NCBI RefSeq assembly: GCF_030409555.1
Contig: NZ_JAUFPU010000018.1
Span: 1,179,978-1,243,977, forward strand
Reading direction: 5' to 3'
DNA: 64,000 bases
From: Chitinimonas viridis
GTDB lineage: Bacteria > Pseudomonadota > Gammaproteobacteria > Burkholderiales > Chitinimonadaceae
Part shown: positions 19,681-26,892 of the stretch, in pieces
Position numbering within the stretch: the first letter of the stretch is position 1
Layout: the number at the start of each line of letters is the position of its first letter
The notes under the pieces: model-generated
Told to the model about the DNA's origin: nothing
What the model saw: the letters and a program-made list of their open reading frames with translations, nothing else
Database searches by the model: none
Translations under genes and position numbers: made by a program

Positions 19681-20151
19681 GACTCAATCAAGGGAGAGCC
19701 TGCTGGTTCAGGCAGCGCTGACGTCCAGCGCCAGGGTTCCCCTGGTGCCTGCTCAGGCATCACACCCATCGATATCTTTGGCCCATGAAAGGCTCGACAA
19801 CGAGCGCTAGCGAGGCTCCCGCGCGGCGACGCGGGCGGGGGTGTGGATTCAATCAAGGGTAGAGCCCGTTGGTTCAGGCTGCGCTGACGTTTAGCGCCAG
19901 GGTTACCCTGGCGCCTGCTCCTCACGTCATCACCCATCCCAGACTTGAGTCCATAGCAGGCACTGAAGCCCATTCAAAATGATGATGAGCGCCAGCGAAG
20001 CTCCCGCGCGGCGGCGCGGGCGGGGGGGTGTGGATTCAATCAAGGGGAGAGCCTACGCTATCAGGCTGCGCTGACGTTTAGCGCCAGGGTCTCCCTGGCG
20101 CCTGCACTGCCCGCAGCACCCATCCACGACCTGAGTCCATAGCAGGCTCTA
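19681..20151. repeat. Three tandem copies of a dispersed hairpin repeat
   Basis: This 490-base gene-free stretch consists of three imperfect copies that begin at 19681, 19846 and 20033 with GAYTCAATCAAGG. Each copy has the self-complementary core GCGCCAGGGTTACCCTGGCGC or a variant of it. Copies two and three share TGAGTCCATAGCAGG; copies one and two share a second hairpin (CCCGCG, loop, CGCGGG) just before the next unit. The third copy ends within the stop codon of the minus-strand binding-protein gene. Related copies occur near 22075-22208 and 23529-23620. Short open frames here are by-products of the repeat. The spacing (165 and 187 bases) and lack of short spacers rule out CRISPR. Confidence 0.85.
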
Positions 20152-20943
20152 CTGCTGCAACATGGCCTCGGCATCCGCGTTGCCCATATAGCGGCTGAAG
20201 ATGGCCTTGAGCGTGCCATCGCTGCGCATCTCGCTGATGGTTTGCTGGAACAGCTTGTAGGTGGCCGGATCCAGCCTGCTGCGTGACAGTATCAGCCCGT
20301 GCTCGACCTTGGCCTGCTCGCCAAACCAGGGCAGCCGCACCATGGGCTGGCGGGTGGGATAGCGCTTGGCCATGCCCAGGGTGACCAGCGACAGCGCCGG
20401 AAACGCAGCGATACGGTTGGCTTCCAGCTGATCGAACAGGCTGCCGGTATCCGCCAGCTCATCCACCCGCCCGCGTTGCCGCAATTGCTCGATAAAGGGT
20501 TCCCACGCCTCGCCATGCTTGTAGCTCTTCACCACGCCCAGCCGCAGGTCGGGGTTGGCGAGGAATTCCTCGGGCTTGATCTGGGCCAGCCGCCGGGTGG
20601 TGACCAGCTCATTGCGTACCCAGAAGTACGGCACGAACTCTGCAAACTGGCGCCGCTCCGGCGTGGGTATGCCCGAGACGCTCATGTCCAGCGTGCCGGC
20701 GGCCAGCATGGTCCAGATACGTACCCGTGATTCGAAGCGCGGCATGAACCGACAGCCGGTGCGCTGGGCCAGGGTATCCACCACATCGCGATCCAGGCCC
20801 TGTGCGGTAGCCGGATCGTAGAGTATGCCCAGGTCGTAATAGGCCACCTGTATCGATCGGCCGCAAGGGGCCGTCGCCTGGGCCAGTCCGGGCAGCAGGG
20901 TCAGCACCAGCCACCATACGGACCACGGCATGATGCGTTTCAT
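20149..20943 (-). CDS. Periplasmic solute-binding protein, family 3 (amino-acid type)
   Basis: A 264-residue secreted binding protein from the ATG at 20943, which gives MKRIMPWSVWWLVLTLLPGLAQA, a signal peptide with cleavage after AQA. The frame is open to 21006, but that start would put 21 residues before the signal. The mature part has VAYYDLGILYDPATAQGLDRD, GTLDMSVSGIPTPERRQFAEF and a C-terminal helix, typical of the SBP_bac_3 fold. No permease or ATPase genes are adjacent, so it may serve an unlinked transporter or a signalling role. The stop codon overlaps the end of the upstream repeat block. Confidence 0.85.
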   Translation of the reverse strand: MKRIMPWSVWWLVLTLLPGLAQATAPCGRSIQVAYYDLGILYDPATAQGLDRDVVDTLAQRTGCRFMPRFESRVRIWTMLAAGTLDMSVSGIPTPERRQFAEFVPYFWVRNELVTTRRLAQIKPEEFLANPDLRLGVVKSYKHGEAWEPFIEQLRQRGRVDELADTGSLFDQLEANRIAAFPALSLVTLGMAKRYPTRQPMVRLPWFGEQAKVEHGLILSRSRLDPATYKLFQQTISEMRSDGTLKAIFSRYMGNADAEAMLQQ

Positions 20944-21115
20944 GATGTTTGCCCCAGCTGTCGCCAGCGGTTGCCAAGTACTTACATGATGGTACATTTT
21001 TGCCACGTATTTCCACCTATCGAGCGATTGCTCTAGATTTTCATTCTGCGCTTGGCTAAGTTGTCCCTACCGCCAAAACAAATAGGCGGATCAACAACAT
21101 ACGGAGACAACATCG

Positions 21116-22045
21116 ATGACACGCTACGCTGCATGGCTGGTGGCGCTGGGGCTGCTTGCCGCCCCGGCTGCCCCAGCTCTGGCCGCTTCCAGCGGCTATA
21201 CCCAGACGCAATACCCCATCATGCTGGTGCATGGCCTGTTCGGTTTTGACCAGGCGCTGGGGGTGGATTACTTCTACCGCATCCCGGCCGAGCTGCAAAA
21301 GGACGGTGCCAAGGTATTTGTGGCCCAGGTATCGGCCACCAACAGCACCGAGAAGCGTGGTGAGCAGCTGCTCAGCCAGGTCAAGCAGGTGCTGGCCATC
21401 ACCGGTGCCCGCAAGGTGAACCTGATAGGCCATAGCCATGGCGGCCCGACCATACGCTATGTGGCTGGCGTGGCACCGCAGCTGGTGGCGTCGGTGACGT
21501 CGGTGGGCGGTGTCAACAAGGGTTCGCGCATTGCCGATATCGTCCGTGGCGCCGTCCCACCGGGCTCGGTGTCGGAGAGCCTGGCGGCTTCCGCCGCCAA
21601 GGGCCTGGCGGGCCTGATCTCGGTGGTATCGGGCGGCAGCCATCTGCCGCAGGATCCGATCGCCGCCATGGAATCACTGACCACGGCCAAGACAGCCGAC
21701 TTCAATGCCCGCTTCCCGGCTGGTGTGCCCACCACCGCCTGTGGCGAAGGCGCCTATGTGGTCAATGGTGTGCGCTACTACTCCTGGAGCGGCGCCAGCA
21801 CGGTGACCAATATCTTTGATGTGTCCGATGGTGCACTGGCCTTGACCGGGCTGGCCTATGGCAGCCCCAACGATGGCCTGGTGGGTACTTGCTCCAGCCG
21901 CCTGGGCCAGGTGCTGCGCGACAACTACAAGATGAACCATGTCGACGAGATCAATCATTTCTTCGGCATCGTCCATCTGTTCGAGACCAACCCTGTCACG
22001 CTGTACCGGCAGCAGGCCAACCGGCTCAAGAACGCGGGTCTGTGA
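21116..22045 (+). CDS. Secreted triacylglycerol lipase, subfamily I.1/I.2
   Basis: Extracellular lipase of 309 residues. The signal peptide ends near residue 23 (APALA). The oxyanion-hole motif LVHGLFGF is at 37-44 and the nucleophile is Ser107 in GHSHGG. DGLVGTCSSRLG supplies the catalytic acid and one half of a disulphide whose partner is in TTACGEG; the catalytic histidine is in MNHVDEINHFFG. This is the Pseudomonas/Burkholderia-type lipase that leaves the cell by type II secretion after folding by a dedicated foldase. The foldase gene lies 368 bases downstream, farther than usual, because a repeat and a MITE separate them. Confidence 0.93.
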   Translation: MTRYAAWLVALGLLAAPAAPALAASSGYTQTQYPIMLVHGLFGFDQALGVDYFYRIPAELQKDGAKVFVAQVSATNSTEKRGEQLLSQVKQVLAITGARKVNLIGHSHGGPTIRYVAGVAPQLVASVTSVGGVNKGSRIADIVRGAVPPGSVSESLAASAAKGLAGLISVVSGGSHLPQDPIAAMESLTTAKTADFNARFPAGVPTTACGEGAYVVNGVRYYSWSGASTVTNIFDVSDGALALTGLAYGSPNDGLVGTCSSRLGQVLRDNYKMNHVDEINHFFGIVHLFETNPVTLYRQQANRLKNAGL

Positions 22046-22074
22046 GCCTGGTCATGGTTGGGTGCTGACGGACT

Positions 22075-22208
22075 GAGCAGGCGCCAGGGTAAGCCTGGCG
22101 CTGTGCTCGAACCGGCAGGCGTTCCCCCGGTGCTGGTCCGCCCTCGCCGCTGCGCTGGGGCCTCGCTGACCGGCGTTTTCAACCAGTTACGTTCATAGCA
22201 GGTGCTTA
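22075..22208. repeat. Degenerate copy of the dispersed hairpin repeat
   Basis: The core GCGCCAGGGTAAGCCTGGCGC (with flanks) recurs here, and the right end reads TTCATAGCAGGTGCTTA, like the ends of the copies at 20136-20151 and 23605-23622. The middle part differs. It lies in the gap between the lipase gene and its foldase gene and directly adjoins the left end of the MITE. Confidence 0.6.
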
Positions 22209-22315
22209 GAGCGGCTAACAAAACCCAGCGTAGTGGGTCTGGCTAGGCGTGCCTAGACAGTACGTGGGTACGGCAAGCTCGCACAACAACGCCAGAAGGG
22301 TTTTGTTAGCGGCTC
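22209..22315. mobile_element. MITE-like element with 18-bp terminal inverted repeats
   Basis: The 107-bp element begins GAGCGGCTAACAAAACCC (22209-22226) and ends GGGTTTTGTTAGCGGCTC (22298-22315). These are inverted repeats with one mismatch. The element is flanked on both sides by TTA (22206-22208 and 22316-22318), a likely 3-bp target duplication. It encodes nothing. Ends beginning GAG and a TNA duplication suggest mobilisation by an IS5-family (IS1031-group) transposase; that assignment is an inference. Confidence 0.75.
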
Positions 22316-22413
22316 TTAACTGCCCTCGCCCGTCCTTGGGCGTGAGCAGCTTGGCGCCTTCTTGCCCTGCCTGCATGAGGGGGTGGGTAGTACACTAGCC
22401 CGGTCTTTACACC

Positions 22414-23352
22414 ATGCAGCTTGATACCTTGAAATCCCCCTACTTCATTGCCAGCGCCGCGCTGGTGCTGGCCGCCGGCCTGTTTGCCGCCAATACCGAC
22501 ACGCCTACCCTGCCGGCGGCGACCCCGGTGGCATCCGGCGAGATGCCGGCTTCCTTGCAGGGCACAGTCAGCGATGGGCAGTTGCAGACCGCAGCTGATG
22601 CGCTGGTGCTGGATGCCAGCCTGATCGAGCTGTTCGACTACCACCTGGCCACGGTGGGCGAGCGTACCCTGGCGCAGGTGCTGGCCACGCTGGAGGCCGA
22701 GCTCGACAAGCGCTTGCCGCCCAAGGCAGCCGCCGAGGCCAAGCGTTTGCTGCATCGCTATGTGGCATTCAAGCGCGAGCTGGTAGCGCTGGAGCAGCAG
22801 ACTGAACTGGCCGGCGCCAGCCTGGAGTCTGCCCAGGCGCGTATCAAGGCGGTACGCGCCTTGCGTGCCAAGTATTTCAGCCCGGCCGAGCTGACCGCCT
22901 TGTTTGGCTGGCAGGATACCTATGACGATGACGCCCTGGCCCGACAGGCCATATTGCGGGACAGCAGCCTCAAGCCCTTACAGAAACAGCAGCGGTTGGC
23001 CGAGCTGGATCAGCGCCTGCCACCCGAGATATTGGCCCAACGGCAAGTGCCGGTGCAGCACCTGACGTTGGCCGAGCAGGTCAGCCGCGCGCGGGCGCAG
23101 GGTGCCGATGATGCGGCGGTTTACCAGTTGCGTACCGCCAGCGTGGGCGAACCGGCTGCCCAGCGTCTGGCCGAGGTGGATCGCGAGGAGGCTGCCTGGC
23201 AGCAGCGGATACAGGCCTATCTGGTGGAGTTGGCCCGTATCAAGGCGGATACGGCGCTGGACGAGGCTAGCCGCAGCAGCGCCATCAGCCTGTTGCGCAG
23301 CGCCCGTTTCAGTGCAGACGAGCAATTGCGCCTGAGGGCCTACGAGGACTAG
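22414..23352 (+). CDS. Lipase-specific foldase (Lif)
   Basis: Inner-membrane-anchored periplasmic chaperone that folds the lipase encoded upstream, 312 residues. The N-terminus is an uncleaved anchor (SPYFIASAALVLAAGLFAAN, about 8-27), followed by a Pro/Thr/Ala-rich linker and a long helical region. LIELFDYHLATVGE (about 69-82) corresponds to the family motif RxxFDY(F/C)LSAxGE, but the position of the conserved arginine appears to be Ile. The rest, rich in helical repeats such as DLALARQAIL- and LAELDQRLPPE-like segments, matches Lif organisation. It ends before a hairpin at 23470-23493. Confidence 0.88.
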   Translation: MQLDTLKSPYFIASAALVLAAGLFAANTDTPTLPAATPVASGEMPASLQGTVSDGQLQTAADALVLDASLIELFDYHLATVGERTLAQVLATLEAELDKRLPPKAAAEAKRLLHRYVAFKRELVALEQQTELAGASLESAQARIKAVRALRAKYFSPAELTALFGWQDTYDDDALARQAILRDSSLKPLQKQQRLAELDQRLPPEILAQRQVPVQHLTLAEQVSRARAQGADDAAVYQLRTASVGEPAAQRLAEVDREEAAWQQRIQAYLVELARIKADTALDEASRSSAISLLRSARFSADEQLRLRAYED

Positions 23353-23469
23353 GGCAGCCCTGCACTCCACCCCTTCGTTTGCCGGAGGCTGGGTGGCTCC
23401 GCACTTGTCCATACGATGCCGCTGGCCGCTTGGGTGCAGATACGCAGGTTTATAGGCCACGCCATGCAA

Positions 23470-23493
23470 AAGGGCGACCCTGGGGTCGCCCTT
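23470..23493 (+). terminator. Hairpin terminator downstream of the foldase gene
   Basis: AAGGGCGACCC and GGGTCGCCCTT form a perfect 11-bp stem with a two-base nominal loop (TG), followed by GTTGCTTGCTT. It is 118 bases after the foldase stop. It could also act on minus-strand transcripts leaving the TonB receptor gene. Confidence 0.6.
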
Positions 23494-23528
23494 GTTGCTT
23501 GCTTGGAGTCTGTTTGGCACGCCCGCTG

Positions 23529-23620
23529 TATCAGGCTGCTTTGACGCTTAGCGCCAGGGTTTCCCTGGCGCCTGCACAGCCTTACATCAACAATCAATGT
23601 TTCAATCCATAACAGGCTCT
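23529..23620. repeat. Single copy of the dispersed hairpin repeat at a gene end
   Basis: TATCAGGCTGC, then GCTTAGCGCCAGGG and its mirror CCCTGGCGCCTGC, then AATCCATAACAGGCTCT match the third copy of the block at 20033-20151 in order and spacing. The right end runs into the TAA of the minus-strand TonB receptor gene (23620-23622), just as the third tandem copy runs into the binding-protein stop codon. Confidence 0.75.
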
Positions 23621-25572
23621 TAGAAACGGTAGGCCGCGCTGGCAAACCAGCGGCGACCCGGCATGGGATAGAGGTTGTAGTTGCTGGCCGTCGTGCTCTT
23701 GATGCCGTAGGTGGCGTAGCGCTTGTCGGCCAGGTTCTGGCCGCTCAGGGCCAGTTGCAGATCGCCCAACTGATGGCTGAGCTTGAGGTTGACCGTGCCG
23801 TAGCCGGCCAGCTTGGCGCCGGTGTTGTCCTGGTCGTTGTCCAGCCGGCTATCGCCCACGCCATGCAGGCTGGCGCTCAGGCGGGTTGCTTCGCTGAAGG
23901 CCCAGCCGACCAGCAGGTTGCCCTGCAGCTTGGGCACCAGCGGCACCTGCTTGCCAGCCACATTGTGGCCGGCGTAGATACCACTGCGGAACTCGGCATC
24001 CTGCCAGGCAAGGTTGGCGCCCAGGCTGAGGTTGCCGGCCTGGTAGGACCAGTCGGCTTCCAGACCGCGGCGTTGGGTAGGTTGCAGATTGATGTTGGCG
24101 CCGAAGCCATTCACATGCGGCTGGAAGGCGATCTCATCATTCAGGCGCAGATTGAACAGCGACACACGCAACTTGCCCAGCGGCAGGCGGGCATCCAGCC
24201 CAGCCTCCAGGTCGCGCGAGGTCTGGGTGCGCAGATCGCTGCTATAGGCCAGCTCATCGGCATTGGGCAGGCGATAGCTCTTGCCCAGGCGGGCATACAG
24301 CGACAGCTCGGGCGAGAGCACATGGCGTAGGCCCAGTTGCAATGCCAGCGGTGACGACTTGCGATCCGAGGTCAGCAGGCCACTGCTGTGCAGGGTCTGC
24401 TCGGCCCGCTCGGTACGTGCACCCAGCGTGATGCGGGTGCCGACGGCCACGGCATAGCCACCGTCCAGCCAGAAAGCACGGGTCTTCTGCACGCTGGTCG
24501 AGGTGCCGCTGCTGTTGTAGAAGGGGCTGCTATAGCTGCTGCTGCCATTGGCCAGGCTGCGGCTGATGTCTACGCCGCCGGCAAGGTCCAGTGCACCAAA
24601 ATCATAGGCGGCACGGGGCGAGAAGCGGTTTTCGCGGATTTCGTTGCGGGCCCGCGAGATACCGTCATAGGCATCCTCGAAGTAGCTGTCCTGATCCTTC
24701 TCGCGCCGGCTCAGGTCCACCACCCAGCGTGCCTTGCCCAGCTTGCCCTCGCCGTGGAGTGTGTAGCGGGTGTTGTCGATGTCGCCATGGTCGGCCAGAT
24801 TGCTGCTGCCCCAGGGATCGGTGACAAACTCATTGCTGCCGGTGGCGGGGTTGACCGCACGGGGGCCGGCGAAACGGTTTTCATGTTCGTCGCGGGCCAG
24901 GCCCAGTGATAGCCGGGTGTCGCCCGCCTGCCAGCCCAGTGTGGCAGAGCCGGCGTTGGTCTTATGGGCGCTGTTGCGGCGAAAGCCATCGCTTTCCTGA
25001 TGGTAGCCATCGAGCCGCAGCTTGAGTTGGGCGCCAAAGCCGGCGCCGGCAAACAGTTCCCGCGATTGGTGGCTGCCAGCGCGGAGCGAGACATTGCCAC
25101 CTGGCCCCTGGCGCGTGATCAGGTTGATGACGCCACCGGTGCTGCCGCCGCCCCAGGCGACGGCGCCGCCACGGACGATCTCGATACGCTCCAGCCGGTC
25201 CAGCGCCATGCCGGACAATTTGGGCGAGGACAGATCGTTGTCATTGAGCTTGATGCCATCGAGCAGGATCAGGGTGTTGCTGGCGGCGGTGATGCCAAAG
25301 CCGCGCAGGTCGATGGAGCCATTGTCGGTGCCATCGCTGTTGCGCACGGTGACGCCGACCACGCCTTCAAGCAGCGCTATCAGATTGCTGGCCGCGCTGC
25401 GCTCGATTTCCTCGCGCGAGATGACCGAGATGTTCACGGGTTGGTCGGCCGCCGCAGCGGGCAAGCGGGTGGCGGTTACCACCAGGGTTTGGGTTTGTTC
25501 CGTCGCAAAGGCAGACGTAGCCAGACCGGCCAGCATCATGGCGGCCGAGAGAGAGGTAAGACGAGAGTACAT
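23620..25572 (-). CDS. btuB: TonB-dependent outer-membrane receptor, probably for cobalamin
   Basis: A 650-residue outer-membrane transporter starting at the ATG at 25572 (MYSRLTSLSAAMMLAGLATS, signal peptide ending near AFA). The frame is open upstream, but that region is riboswitch leader. QTLVVTATR (about 28-36) is the TonB box, followed by a plug domain (PVNISVISREEIERSAASNL; GFGITAASNTLILLDGIKLND). A 22-strand-type barrel ends in the terminal aromatic RF. The cobalamin riboswitch in its leader makes B12 or cobinamide the likely substrate. No btuCDF or cob genes are nearby. The stop codon abuts a copy of the dispersed repeat. Confidence 0.88.
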   Translation of the reverse strand: MYSRLTSLSAAMMLAGLATSAFATEQTQTLVVTATRLPAAAADQPVNISVISREEIERSAASNLIALLEGVVGVTVRNSDGTDNGSIDLRGFGITAASNTLILLDGIKLNDNDLSSPKLSGMALDRLERIEIVRGGAVAWGGGSTGGVINLITRQGPGGNVSLRAGSHQSRELFAGAGFGAQLKLRLDGYHQESDGFRRNSAHKTNAGSATLGWQAGDTRLSLGLARDEHENRFAGPRAVNPATGSNEFVTDPWGSSNLADHGDIDNTRYTLHGEGKLGKARWVVDLSRREKDQDSYFEDAYDGISRARNEIRENRFSPRAAYDFGALDLAGGVDISRSLANGSSSYSSPFYNSSGTSTSVQKTRAFWLDGGYAVAVGTRITLGARTERAEQTLHSSGLLTSDRKSSPLALQLGLRHVLSPELSLYARLGKSYRLPNADELAYSSDLRTQTSRDLEAGLDARLPLGKLRVSLFNLRLNDEIAFQPHVNGFGANINLQPTQRRGLEADWSYQAGNLSLGANLAWQDAEFRSGIYAGHNVAGKQVPLVPKLQGNLLVGWAFSEATRLSASLHGVGDSRLDNDQDNTGAKLAGYGTVNLKLSHQLGDLQLALSGQNLADKRYATYGIKSTTASNYNLYPMPGRRWFASAAYRF

Positions 25573-25742
25573 CAGGGAGTCGCTCCACTGCGCCTGCCCA
25601 CCGCAGGCGATCAATTCAAGCGGAGGCGCGACGGAGTACAGCAGGCCAGGGGGCCAGGCGGCGTCGCGGGAGAGACGCCCGCCGCGACCTCCGCACCATC
25701 CATGCGGCGGCTTGAGCATCAAGCGCGTCCAGCAGGCACAAC

Positions 25743-25931
25743 AGGCCGGTCTCCGGGCTGGCCACTCTGTGCTTCGCCTTCCCACCTCGACTGGAGGCAG
25801 TGGCGGGATGTGCGCGAGCGCGACACCAGAAGCACTTCATTGTGGCTTACCGTTGCGGGGGCAGCGCCGGGTTCGATTGCAGGGCAATCCCACCGGCTTC
25901 CCGTTTCACTTTGCCTTGGCAAAGCACCTGT
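25743..25931 (-). promoter_or_regulatory. Cobalamin (B12) riboswitch
   Basis: Read on the minus strand, the leader has the cobalamin riboswitch elements in order: CAGGTGCTTTGCC, AAAGTGAAACGGGAAGCCGG, TGGGATTGCCCTGC, GCTGCCCCCGCAACGGTAAG, GCCACTGCC, GGGAAGGCGAAG and finally the B12 box AGCCCGGAGACCGGCC at 25744-25759. The remaining leader to the btuB ATG (about 170 bases) contains hairpins, including GTCGCGG with CCGCGAC and a GGAG/CTCC pairing just before the start codon. These could hide the ribosome binding site when ligand is bound. The identification rests on direct consensus matches. Confidence 0.95.
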
Positions 25932-26011
25932 CGAAGCGGCGCATTATACGCAGCGCATCGGCTACGGCCGAACTAATCTATTAGTCTAATTACATAAGCA
26001 GGAGGCACACC

Positions 26012-26389
26012 ATGCACGACGGCAACGCCATCAACTGGTTCGAGATACCGGCCGCCGATTTCGACCGGGCCAAGCGCTTCTACAGCGCCATCTTTGCCTA
26101 CGACATGCCGGAATGGCCCATGGCGGGCGTGCGCATGGGGGTGTTGCCAGGGGGCGAGGGTAAGGTGGGCGGCACCATCATCCATGTCCCCGGCTTCTAC
26201 AAGCCCTCGCAGGATGGGGTGCTGGTCTATCTGAACGGCGGCGATGACCTCAGTGTGGTGCTGGCCAGGGTGGAGGGTGCCGGCGGCAAGGTGCTGATCG
26301 CCAAGCGGCAGATCAGTGAGGAGATAGGCTATATGGCGGTTTTTCTCGACAGCGAGGGCAACCGGGTTGCCCTGCATTCGCCCCACTAG
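26012..26389 (+). CDS. VOC family (glyoxalase/bleomycin-resistance fold) protein
   Basis: A 125-residue single-domain protein of the vicinal oxygen chelate superfamily. INWFEIPAADFDRAKRFYSAIF (7-28) is the first beta-alpha module and YMAVFLDSEGNRVALHSPH the last. Asn/Trp/Glu near the start and the GNRVALH end are the usual metal-side positions, though it may bind no metal. Similar proteins are annotated as glyoxalase-like or PhnB-like with unknown substrate. It is preceded by the divergent riboswitch leader and has its own start with AGGAGGC 4-10 bases before the ATG, a strong Shine-Dalgarno sequence. Confidence 0.85.
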   Translation: MHDGNAINWFEIPAADFDRAKRFYSAIFAYDMPEWPMAGVRMGVLPGGEGKVGGTIIHVPGFYKPSQDGVLVYLNGGDDLSVVLARVEGAGGKVLIAKRQISEEIGYMAVFLDSEGNRVALHSPH

Positions 26390-26440
26390 CGGGCAGCCCT
26401 GCATCAGCGGCTGGACAACTACCGGCCTTCGCCGCGTAGA

Positions 26441-26761
26441 ATGGATACCATGCAGATCAAACGTGCCATCGAAGTCTGGGAAAAGGGAATGAACGGTGCG
26501 CTAACCGGCCAGTTGCCGGTAGCGGAGACCATTTCGTCCATCTGGTTGCTACAGTTGTTTGCGGCCGAGCAGCAGCGTCCCGACCCCGACATGGTGCTGT
26601 CTTACTTCCTTAACCCCGACAAACTGGTGGCCTTGCAGCCCTATGTGGCCCAGCAGTTCGATGCCAGCCAGTACGACTATATCCTGACCGCCTACGGTGT
26701 ACCCAGCGAGCGCGCCCAGGCCGGCATGCCGGCTGCGGCCGATGAGGACCCCTACGACTAG
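26441..26761 (+). CDS. Hypothetical protein, 103-106 residues
   Basis: Not recognised. It is soluble and mostly helical, with no signal peptide or cysteine. It reads IKRAIEVWEKGMNGALTGQL, then SIWLLQLFAAEQQRPDPDMV and ends in an acidic AAADEDPYD tail. ATGs at 26441 and 26450 are both in frame. A TAGAAT at 26437-26442 overlaps the first ATG and would start transcription near 26449, which favours a leaderless message from the second ATG. A strong hairpin follows the stop codon, so the gene appears to be a separate transcription unit. Confidence 0.65.
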   Translation: MDTMQIKRAIEVWEKGMNGALTGQLPVAETISSIWLLQLFAAEQQRPDPDMVLSYFLNPDKLVALQPYVAQQFDASQYDYILTAYGVPSERAQAGMPAAADEDPYD

Positions 26762-26785
26762 GTGCCGGGTAGTGCTTGTTGTTTA

Positions 26786-26813
26786 AACACGGGCGCCCAA
26801 ACGGCGCCCGTGT
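26786..26813 (+). terminator. Hairpin terminator after the 106-residue ORF
   Basis: ACACGGGCGCC and GGCGCCCGTGT form a perfect 11-bp stem around CAAAC, about 25 bases after the stop codon. Only a short T-rich tail (GTTCATT) follows, so termination may be partial. Confidence 0.6.
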
Positions 26814-26892
26814 TCATTGCTGGCGCAGTTCTGCCTGCCCGATGACCTGCATGGGTCGTCTAGCCGGGTGGCACCCTTCGCCATCCCCGGCG

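Noticed and set aside
19674..19973. A 99-codon minus-strand frame (MGFSACYGLKSGMGDD...) over the tandem repeat
   Set aside because: It is made of repeat sequence; the same RRQGNPGAKRQ string appears in another frame over the copy at 23529-23620, which shows that the shared repeat creates both frames.
19681..20151. A possible CRISPR array
   Set aside because: Only three long, imperfect units with spacing of 165 and 187 bases, no uniform short repeats or spacers and no cas genes.
20944..21006. An earlier start of the periplasmic binding protein
   Set aside because: Twenty-one residues ahead of a clear signal peptide (MKRIMPWSVWWLVLTLL) are not expected for a secreted protein.
23349..23645. 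A 98-codon minus-strand frame beside the TonB receptor gene
   Set aside because: It overlaps the foldase terminator and the repeat copy and encodes the repeat-derived RRQGNPGAKRQ string; no ribosome site or family match.
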